Shown here piece after piece: positions 1-4,867 of a stretch of 5,573 nucleotides of DNA. Numbering within the stretch: the first letter of the stretch is position 1; each line of letters starts with the position of its first letter. The notes under the pieces are model-generated. The model saw nothing but the letters and a program-made list of their open reading frames with translations. It was not told the DNA's origin and searched no databases. The stretch covers positions 1 to 5,573 of the forward strand of contig JBPBPY010000515.1 of assembly GCA_050954505.1 (NCBI GenBank), in the 5' to 3' direction. This DNA is from JAQGMO01 sp050954505 (GTDB lineage Bacteria; Pseudomonadota; Gammaproteobacteria; Burkholderiales; Burkholderiaceae_D). The position numbers were made by a program, and so were the translations under genes.

Positions 1-56
1 TGGACCGCGTGCGCTGGCGCACCGATACCGCCTCGGCGCATGCAGCGAACTTTTGA
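1..56 (+). CDS. 3' end of an unidentified upstream gene (partial)
   Basis: In the frame starting at base 3 the sequence reads DRVRWRTDTASAHAANF and then meets two consecutive TGA stops at 54-56 and 57-59. Thirteen of the 17 codons end in G or C, as expected for a real gene in this GC-rich DNA. The other two forward frames run on into the next gene region or look non-coding. The fragment is too short to identify a family, so no function is offered. It lies 47 bases before the start of the leucine-rich-repeat gene on the same strand, so co-transcription is possible but unproven. It could be a chance open stretch; the tandem stops and codon bias are the only support. Confidence 0.4.
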   Translation, partial: DRVRWRTDTASAHAANF

Positions 57-87
57 TGAGGTGCAGTTACTAAGGGCAGATTGCAAC

Positions 88-94
88 AGAGGGA
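88..94 (+). promoter_or_regulatory. Ribosome binding site of the leucine-rich-repeat gene
   Basis: AGAGGGA is a purine-rich Shine-Dalgarno-like stretch ending nine bases before the ATG at 104. It supports that ATG over the TTG at 81, which opens a short shadow reading frame. Confidence 0.55.
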
Positions 95-103
95 AATTCT
101 GCC

Positions 104-1576
104 ATGGATTTTTTTCAAAAGCGCTTGCCAGGCCGCAATCAATCGCATCCTTTTTCTCCTCCGCCACTTCACCCAACTTTGCTTCATCCTGATGCCCGCG
201 ATGACCTTGCGCTGGCCTGCACTGCATTGTGTCCTGCAGTACGACCGCGAAGTTTTACTGCCAGCATGGCAATGTGCGGCGTGCCCTTGCTTCCAGCTGA
301 TCTGGATGAGGCAATTCTGAGGCATTGCTCCTTGCCCATGCTGAAATCTTTGTCATTGGCCGGATTCGGATGCCACGAGGCGGTAAAGAATTTTCTGCAG
401 CAATCTGGCAAACGGGGCGGTATTCAAGATATGCGCAGGATCAGGCGCGAACTGGAGAAGCACAATGACTCTGCGTTGTCCCGCCACAAAACGCAGGTGG
501 AGAGTGTACTCGACGAGGCAATTGGCGACCGCTGGGAACAGCATCTCCCGGTGATCGGTTCCGTTCGTCAATTGTATGTGCAGGCGCGCAGTGCAATGCA
601 ATTGTTTGCACGAGATGATTTCGAACGAGGTGAGATCCATCTGCCACTGATGCGATTTCCCACCCTGCTCTGGCCAGCGATCGTTCATTACGCAACCAGG
701 GATGGAACGTGGCGGCTGTTGAATTTCGAATTCGACTTCAAAGCGCTGCAGCATGACGCCATACTGGCTGCGTTGAAGGCAATATGCCCGAGCGCGCACA
801 CCGATGCCAACACCAGGATGAATGTTTTCGGTGTTCAAGGCTGTCATGCCAGCGTTGTGCTCGACTGGCTTCGGGCAGCACCGCTGTGCACACACTTGAG
901 GCTTGTCTACTGCAGTGCAAGCGCCTTGGCTACCCTGTGCCGGAATTTGCCGCACACCTCGGTCAAGTCGCTGGTCATGTGGTGCTCGCAAACAGTCGGC
1001 AATCGGGACCTGATCACCAGCATCCTGGACAACCCGAAGCTTGAAACGCTGAGTCTGCGCGGATGCAGGCTGGATCACGCAGATGCAATGTTCCTGTGCA
1101 AAGCCCTGGGCCGCAATACCAGTTTGTCCATGTTGAATCTGACCTGCATCGGCTTTGATCATGCAGGGGTGACCCATCTTGCCAGAGCGCTTGCCTGCAA
1201 TGAAACACTGCAATACTTCGTGTTATCGGAACAGGACCTCACCGTGGATGCGTGCCGGCTCCTGGGCCAGGCCCTGGCTTCCAACCCCGGCATCATGGGC
1301 ATCGGGCTCTCTGCTGGCGGCTTTGCAAAGGGTCCAGACCATGCTCGTGCCTTTCTCGGCTGCCTGGCCAAGCGCGACAACCTGATGCATCTCGAAGTCA
1401 ATCCCATGGTCCTGAGCCGGGAAACCATGCCCGTTCTCGAACAGGTTTTCCTGAACAACCCGCATTTGTCCGATTTTGGTGAAATGATTTGTGACGATCA
1501 ACAACTCGAGAAGGATTTTTTCGCCATGCTCGACACCATGCCGTTGCCACCCAGCGTTCGCTTCAGCAAGCACTGA
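104..1576 (+). CDS. Leucine-rich-repeat protein, ribonuclease-inhibitor type
   Basis: This is a 490-residue protein of unknown specific function. The C-terminal half (about residues 255-455) is built from units of roughly 24-31 residues. The clearest three start near residues 310, 339 and 367 and carry motifs such as LETLSLRGCRLDHADAMFLC, LSMLNLTCIGFDHAGVTHLA and a closing ALxxN helix. This is the pattern of ribonuclease-inhibitor-like leucine-rich repeats (L..L.L....L...G...LA.AL..N), a fold used to bind other proteins. One isolated repeat-like stretch, LPMLKSLSLAGFGC, lies at residues 77-90. Residues 110-170 look helical and charged and match no domain I recognise. The first 30 residues are rich in Pro, His and Ser, with no Sec signal peptide and no membrane segment. 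There are 18 cysteines. No catalytic motif (F-box, E3 ligase, protease) was recognised. The start at 104 has a good ribosome binding site. GC content is lower than in neighbouring genes, which hints at transfer or relaxed constraint. A secreted effector is possible, as is an intracellular protein-binding scaffold. Confidence 0.85.
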   Translation: MDFFQKRLPGRNQSHPFSPPPLHPTLLHPDARDDLALACTALCPAVRPRSFTASMAMCGVPLLPADLDEAILRHCSLPMLKSLSLAGFGCHEAVKNFLQQSGKRGGIQDMRRIRRELEKHNDSALSRHKTQVESVLDEAIGDRWEQHLPVIGSVRQLYVQARSAMQLFARDDFERGEIHLPLMRFPTLLWPAIVHYATRDGTWRLLNFEFDFKALQHDAILAALKAICPSAHTDANTRMNVFGVQGCHASVVLDWLRAAPLCTHLRLVYCSASALATLCRNLPHTSVKSLVMWCSQTVGNRDLITSILDNPKLETLSLRGCRLDHADAMFLCKALGRNTSLSMLNLTCIGFDHAGVTHLARALACNETLQYFVLSEQDLTVDACRLLGQALASNPGIMGIGLSAGGFAKGPDHARAFLGCLAKRDNLMHLEVNPMVLSRETMPVLEQVFLNNPHLSDFGEMICDDQQLEKDFFAMLDTMPLPPSVRFSKH

Positions 1577-1588
1577 GCCTGCAAGCCC

Positions 1589-2413
1589 CTAGCGGCGAAA
1601 CCGGTTGATGGCGTCGCGCGTTTCCAGCGCCACCCGCCGCGCGGCCTGGGTAAAATTTTCCTCCCCCACAGGCGCCGCATATAGAATGGCCCGCGAGGAG
1701 TTGATCATCATGCCGGCGCCGGGCGCCGTGCGCCCTGCCCTGACAGTTGCCTCGATATCACCGCCCTGGGCGCCCACGCCTGGCACCAGCAGCGGCATGT
1801 CGCCAATGATGCTGCGCACCTGCGCCAGTTCGGCTGGATAGGTGGCGCCAACGACCAGCGCACACTGGCCATTGGTATTCCATTTTTCCGCCACCAGCTG
1901 GGCCACATGCTGATACAGCGGCTTGCCATCGACCATCAGGAATTGCAGGTCCGAGCCGCCCGGGTTGGAGGTGCGGCACAGGACAATGGCGCCACGGTCC
2001 TTCCACTCCAGGTACGGTGCAATCGAGTCATGGCCCATGTAGGGTGCCACGGTGACGGCATCGGCGTCATAACGCTCGAATGCTTCGCGTGCATACTGCG
2101 TGGCAGTCGCGCCGATGTCGCCGCGCTTGGCATCGAGGATCAGCGGGATGTGTGGATATTCGCTGCGGATATAGCGGCAGATTTCCTGCAGCTGGTCTTC
2201 CGCTCCCAGGGCCGCGAAGTAGGCGATCTGCGGCTTGAAACTGCAGGCGGCATCGGCAGTGGCATCGACGATGGCCTTGCAAAATGCCAGGATGGCGTCG
2301 GGCCGGTCGCGCAACTCGGGTGGCATGCGACTGACATCGGGATCGAGTCCAACACACAACAGGGAATCCTGGGCCGTCCAGGCGGCGCCAAGCTTGTCGA
2401 TAAAATTCATCAT
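1589..2413 (-). CDS. pyrF: Orotidine 5'-phosphate decarboxylase (long bacterial form)
   Basis: The product decarboxylates orotidine 5'-monophosphate to UMP, the last step of de novo pyrimidine synthesis, in the cytoplasm. The 274-residue length fits the longer PyrF subfamily rather than the roughly 230-240-residue E. coli type. Motifs in order: VGLDPD at residues 21-26, FKPQIAYF at 59-66, the catalytic DAKRGDIG at 94-101 (D94, K96 and D99 form the charged active-site network), TVAPYMG at 121-127, SNPGG at 149-153, VVGAT at 187-191, PGVGAQGGD at 211-219 and NSSRAI at 238-243, the phosphate-binding end. All key residues are present, so the enzyme should be active. Translation can begin at either of two adjacent ATGs (MMNFIDKL); the upstream purine stretch GAAAG is weak and does not decide between them. 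The gene stands alone, convergent with the leucine-rich-repeat gene and divergent from lemA, as is common for pyrF. Confidence 0.96.
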   Translation of the reverse strand: MMNFIDKLGAAWTAQDSLLCVGLDPDVSRMPPELRDRPDAILAFCKAIVDATADAACSFKPQIAYFAALGAEDQLQEICRYIRSEYPHIPLILDAKRGDIGATATQYAREAFERYDADAVTVAPYMGHDSIAPYLEWKDRGAIVLCRTSNPGGSDLQFLMVDGKPLYQHVAQLVAEKWNTNGQCALVVGATYPAELAQVRSIIGDMPLLVPGVGAQGGDIEATVRAGRTAPGAGMMINSSRAILYAAPVGEENFTQAARRVALETRDAINRFRR

Positions 2414-2469
2414 GCACTTTCAGGTCAGGGTGTCGCCGGCGCAGCAAAAGTCCGGTTTCATCAAGCGGT

Positions 2470-2500
2470 ATTGTAACGTGGCGTGCTATCGTCACGACAA
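2470..2500 (-). promoter_or_regulatory. Possible sigma-70 promoter for pyrF
   Basis: On the minus strand TTGTCG (complement of 2495-2500) is followed after 19 bases by TACAAT (complement of 2470-2475), a five-of-six match to the -10 consensus. The -10 element lies 56 bases upstream of the pyrF ATG. The -35 match is only four of six and the spacer is longer than the ideal 17 bases, so this is a tentative call based on sequence and position alone. Confidence 0.35.
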
Positions 2501-2532
2501 GTGGCGGTTGCATCGGCCGTTGCATGCACCCG

Positions 2533-2573
2533 TGACGCCTGTGTGTACACAGGCACGCGTCAAGCACGCGTGC
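2533..2573 (+). repeat. Inverted-repeat cluster in the pyrF-lemA spacer
   Basis: GCCTGTG (2537-2543) and CACAGGC (2548-2554) form a perfect 7-bp inverted repeat around TGTA. TGACGC (2533-2538) and GCGTCA (2557-2562) are a second, outer pair; the two pairings share bases, so the fully extended hairpin would bulge GCAC. Immediately after it, GCACGCGT occurs twice, at 2553-2560 and 2564-2571, 11 bases apart, and the second copy is part of the palindrome GCACGCGTGC (2564-2573). The cluster lies 140-180 bases before lemA and 120-160 before pyrF on the other strand. There is no following T-run, so it is not a standard terminator. It may be a regulator binding site. Confidence 0.55.
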
Positions 2574-2705
2574 GAAGGCGGACTCGAGCAGGCACCTGGA
2601 CAAGGTAGACGAAAATGCCGGCAAACGTTGCTGCAATGACCTCGGCACGCACTACCGGTGCTGACCCGAACATGCCGGCAAGCGCACAATCCATTCAAAC
2701 CATTC

Positions 2706-2710
2706 AGGAA
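2706..2710 (+). promoter_or_regulatory. lemA ribosome binding site; favours the second ATG
   Basis: AGGAA lies two bases before the ATG at 2713 and five bases before the ATG at 2716. Five bases is the more workable spacing, so translation probably starts at 2716, giving a 197-residue precursor (MTKFFK...). Both starts share the frame and the same signal peptide. Confidence 0.6.
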
Positions 2711-2712
2711 CC

Positions 2713-3309
2713 ATGATGACAAAATTTTTCAAACTGGCGCTGCTGGCGCTCTTGCTGGCCCTGCTGGGCGGCTGCGGCTACAACGACTTCCAGGGCAAGG
2801 ACGAAGCGACCAAGGCCGCCTGGGGCGAGGTCGTCAACCAGTACCAGCGCCGCGCTGACCTGGTGCCCAACCTGGTCAATACCGTGAAGGGCTATGCCTC
2901 GCATGAGAAGGAAACGCTGGAAGCCGTGACCCGGGCACGTGCGGCCGCCAGTGGTTTCCAGATCACGCCCGAGGTATTGAACGATCCTCAGGCCCTGGCG
3001 AAATTTCAGCAGCTACAGGGTCAGCTCAGTTCCGCACTTTCGCGCCTGCTGGCGGTGTCGGAAAATTATCCGCAATTGAAAGCGGATGGCTTGTTCCGCG
3101 ACCTGCAGTCGCAGCTTGAAGGCACGGAAAACCGCATCACGGTTGCGCGCCAACGCTATATTGCATCCGTTCAGGAATACAACGTGCTGGCACGCAGTTT
3201 TCCCACCAACCTGACCGCCAAGATGTTTGGCTACAAGGTGCGTCCGAGCTTCACGGTGGAAAATGAAAAAGCCATCTCGACAGCCCCGGCTGTCAATTTC
3301 GGGAAATAG
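2713..3309 (+). CDS. lemA: LemA family lipoprotein
   Basis: This is a 198-residue (or 197, if the second ATG is used) LemA-family protein, a widely conserved helical family of uncertain biochemical role found in bacterial envelopes. Residues 1-20 form a signal peptide with a basic start (MTKFFK) and a Leu/Ala core, ending in LGGC (18-21), a plausible lipobox, so C21 would be lipidated. The +2 residue is Gly, with no Asp inner-membrane retention signal. The family signature follows: AAWGEVVNQYQRRADLVPNL at 35-54, then VNTVKGYASHEKETLEAVTR at 55-74, then long helices through about residue 160, and FPTNLTAKMFGY at 163-174 near the C-terminus. The mature part should be a four-helix-like antiparallel bundle. 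It is the first gene of an apparent operon with two TPM-domain genes, a pairing often seen for lemA. The length is normal and no defect is visible. Confidence 0.95.
   Translation: MMTKFFKLALLALLLALLGGCGYNDFQGKDEATKAAWGEVVNQYQRRADLVPNLVNTVKGYASHEKETLEAVTRARAAASGFQITPEVLNDPQALAKFQQLQGQLSSALSRLLAVSENYPQLKADGLFRDLQSQLEGTENRITVARQRYIASVQEYNVLARSFPTNLTAKMFGYKVRPSFTVENEKAISTAPAVNFGK
3279..3294 (+). terminator. Hairpin at the 3' end of lemA (possible attenuator)
   Basis: GACAGCC and GGCTGTC are perfect 7-bp arms separated by two bases (effectively a 6-bp stem with a CCCG-type tetraloop), followed by AATTTC. The stem ends 13 bases before the end of the lemA stop codon. The T-run is too short for a strong intrinsic terminator. 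It could pause or partly terminate transcription, or mark an RNA-processing site, between lemA and the following TPM gene. It may also be chance within GC-rich coding sequence. Confidence 0.3.
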
Positions 3310-3529
3310 CCTCATGACCGTCGCTGGTCGTTCCGGGCACATCGATGCGGCTTGGCTGGTGCCGGGCCTGCGCAGTCTTGCGTGCGGTCCGGCATTGAAC
3401 GGGCGTTCTTCCCTGCGTCGCCACGCCCACCCTGGCAAAACCGGCAGCGCCATCCCTCTCGATCAGCTGCTACATCAGCGCCCACAGTCGCCGATGTTGC
3501 CGATGTCACCGCCGCTTTTACCGGCGCTG

Positions 3530-4339
3530 ATGAAAATGGTGCTGACGCTGGCCCTGTCGCTGTGTGTGCTGCCGGCACTGGCTCAGACATTTGCGGCAAT
3601 TCCGCCATTGTCGGCCCATGTGGTCGACACCGTCGGTCTGCTTGACGCCAAGCAGCGCACTGCGCTCGACGCCGTCCTGACGGAATATGAACAGCGCAGC
3701 GGTGGCCAGGTCGCGGTCCTGCTGGTAGGCAGCACTGCGCCGGAAGCCATCGAGCAATACGGCATACGGGTAGCGGATGCCTGGAAGCTGGGCCGCAAAG
3801 GCATCGATGATGGCGTCATCCTGATCGTCGCCAAGGACAATCCCGCTGCATTGCGGCGCCTGCGCATCGAAGCCGGACGTGGCGTACAGGGGTCGCTGAC
3901 CGATGCACAGTCCAAACGCATACTCGAAGACACCATCGCTGTGCATTTTCGCCAAGGTGATTTTTACGGCGGCCTGGCTGCCGGCGTCTCCGCCATTACC
4001 GCCTTGCTCGACCAGGAAAAACTTCCGGCGCCGCAGCAGCGCACCCAGGCACCGCTCGACGATGACGAACCGGGCTGGCTGCCGATCCTGTTCATCGTGC
4101 TGATTTTTGTCGGCACCGTGCTGGCGCGCCGCGGAGGTGGCCGCAACCGGCTCGACAGCAACGGCTGGGGCCGCGCTGCCGGTGTCATCATCGGCAGCGG
4201 CATTGGCAATGCACTTGGACGCGGCGGCAGTGGCGGCGGGTTTGGCGGTGCAGGCGGAGGGTTCGGCGGCGGTGGAGGCGGCGGATTTTCCGGCGGCGGT
4301 GGCGGTTTTGATGGCGGCGGCGCCTCGGGGAACTGGTAA
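3530..4339 (+). CDS. Secreted, membrane-anchored TPM-domain protein (YgcG-like)
   Basis: From this start the product has 269 residues. Residues 1-18 are a Sec signal peptide (MKMVLTLALSLCVLPALA, cleavage before QT). The TPM domain spans about residues 29-160: PPLSAHVVDTVGLLDAKQR at the front, GGQVAVLLVG near 58-67, GIDDGVILIVAKDN at 91-104 and LRIEAGRGVQGSLTD at 111-125. A transmembrane helix (WLPILFIVLIFVGTVLA) occupies 183-199, followed by basic residues. A glycine-rich tail (about 231-269) ends in GGGASGNW, the family's usual ending. The TPM domain should therefore lie in the periplasm, with the tail on the cytoplasmic side. TPM domains occur in plant TLP18.3 and Psb32 and in nematode MOLO-1; the bacterial role is poorly known. 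The start is uncertain. The frame stays open upstream, with ATGs at 3503, 3494 and 3314 (the last four bases after the lemA stop). None but 3314 has even a weak ribosome binding site (GGGAAA at 3301). I chose 3530 because it places a signal peptide exactly at the N-terminus. Confidence 0.9.
   Translation: MKMVLTLALSLCVLPALAQTFAAIPPLSAHVVDTVGLLDAKQRTALDAVLTEYEQRSGGQVAVLLVGSTAPEAIEQYGIRVADAWKLGRKGIDDGVILIVAKDNPAALRRLRIEAGRGVQGSLTDAQSKRILEDTIAVHFRQGDFYGGLAAGVSAITALLDQEKLPAPQQRTQAPLDDDEPGWLPILFIVLIFVGTVLARRGGGRNRLDSNGWGRAAGVIIGSGIGNALGRGGSGGGFGGAGGGFGGGGGGGFSGGGGGFDGGGASGNW
4220..4336 (+). repeat. GGC-rich low-complexity tract encoding the glycine-rich tail
   Basis: Repeated GGC, GGT and GGA codons encode the glycine-rich C-terminal tail of the TPM protein. 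The tract is a coding low-complexity repeat, not a CRISPR or mobile repeat. Its antisense strand gives a long proline-rich open frame that is an artefact. Length variation by slippage between strains would be unsurprising. Confidence 0.7.
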
Positions 4340-4839
4340 TGAACATGCTGCATCGGATCATGCGTCACCTGATCATCACGCGCCGCCATGCACGCCGCGC
4401 CTTTCCCGCTGCGTCGCTGAAATCCATCCAGGCAACCATCGCGCGTGGTGAACAACGCCACCGCGCCGAAGTGCGCCTGGTGATCGAACCAGCGCTGTCG
4501 TTGCGGGATGCATTGGCCGGCATGAGCGCGCGCCAGCGCGCCCGCGAACTGTTTGCCTTTCATCACATCTGGGATACGGAAGAAAATTGCGGCATCCTGG
4601 TCTACGTGAACCTGGCAGACCACCGGGTGGAACTGATTGCCGACCGTGGCGTCCAGCGTTTGCTGCATGCCGACCAATGGCAGGCAGTCTGCCAGACCAT
4701 GGCCGATGGCTTTGCACGCCACGACCATCCGGGTGCGGTCAACGCGGCGCTCGATCAACTCGGCGACATGCTGGCCCTATGCCTGCCTGCCACTGGCGCA
4801 CGGCCCAATGAATTGTCGAATGCCCCCTTGATGATCTAA
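4339..4839 (+). CDS. Cytoplasmic TPM-domain protein
   Basis: This 166-residue protein has no signal peptide and no transmembrane helix, and its N-terminus is basic (MNMLHRIMRHLIITRRHARR). The motif AFPAASLKSIQATIARGEQR at 21-40 leads into a compact TPM domain: HRAEVRLVIEPALSL at 41-55, a helix at 62-73, HIWDTEENCGILVYVNLADH at 76-95, then VELIADRGVQRLL at 97-109 and a helical end. It closes with PNELSNAPLMI, which I recall as a typical ending for this small second TPM family. The ATG at 4339 overlaps the TAA stop of the preceding gene by one base (TAATG), so translation is very probably coupled and the two TPM proteins are likely made together. The basic N-terminus could let it associate with the inner membrane or with the cytoplasmic tail of its partner; that is inference. 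Biochemical function is not established for the family. Confidence 0.92.
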   Translation: MNMLHRIMRHLIITRRHARRAFPAASLKSIQATIARGEQRHRAEVRLVIEPALSLRDALAGMSARQRARELFAFHHIWDTEENCGILVYVNLADHRVELIADRGVQRLLHADQWQAVCQTMADGFARHDHPGAVNAALDQLGDMLALCLPATGARPNELSNAPLMI

Positions 4840-4845
4840 GGGGGC
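4822..4845. terminator. Stem-loop at the end of the lemA-TPM operon
   Basis: GCCCCCTT (4822-4829) and AAGGGGGC (4838-4845) are perfect 8-bp arms around an 8-base loop. The hairpin contains the TPM gene's TAA stop (4837-4839). There is no T-run on either strand, so it is not a textbook intrinsic terminator, but its place between two convergent genes suggests a transcription-end or 3'-protecting role for the plus-strand operon and possibly for dacB as well. Confidence 0.5.
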
Positions 4846-4867
4846 CGGCACAGCGCTGAAATCGGCT

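Larger units (their letters stand above)
2414..2712. other. Divergent intergenic region between pyrF and lemA
   Basis: This 299-base spacer has no convincing gene: the open frames that cross it have poor codon character and mostly run antisense into pyrF. Besides the possible pyrF promoter and the inverted-repeat cluster it holds GTTGCAT twice at 2507-2513 and 2519-2525 (12 bases apart). ATGCCGGCAA also occurs twice, at 2615-2624 and 2672-2681, each containing the palindrome TGCCGGCA. I see no strong -35/-10 pair for lemA, although its promoter must lie here unless transcription enters from elsewhere. No riboswitch or small RNA was recognised. Confidence 0.6.

Noticed and set aside
353..1213. 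286-codon open frame on the minus strand
   Set aside because: It is antisense to the LRR gene, has no recognisable domain and starts without a ribosome binding site. The forward frame has clear repeat structure, so this is a shadow.
1907..2648. Overlapping frames on both strands across pyrF and its upstream spacer
   Set aside because: They cross the pyrF catalytic region out of frame, and their translations show no family features. High GC makes long stop-free frames common.
2414..2712. tRNA, small RNA or insertion-sequence end in the divergent spacer
   Set aside because: No cloverleaf, no transposase remnant and no target-site duplication could be seen. The inverted repeats are short and do not flank a gene.
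3227..3313. Start of the TPM gene at 3227 or 3263, inside lemA
   Set aside because: It would overlap about 80 bases of well-conserved lemA coding sequence and add an unexplained basic extension before the signal peptide.
4220..4336. Regular GGC repeats suggesting a CRISPR or satellite array
   Set aside because: There are no spacers and no fixed repeat unit. The tract is explained by glycine codons.
3964..4758. 264-codon minus-strand frame with a long proline run
   Set aside because: The proline run is the antisense of the Gly-rich GGC tract of the TPM protein. Both forward genes beneath it have family signatures.
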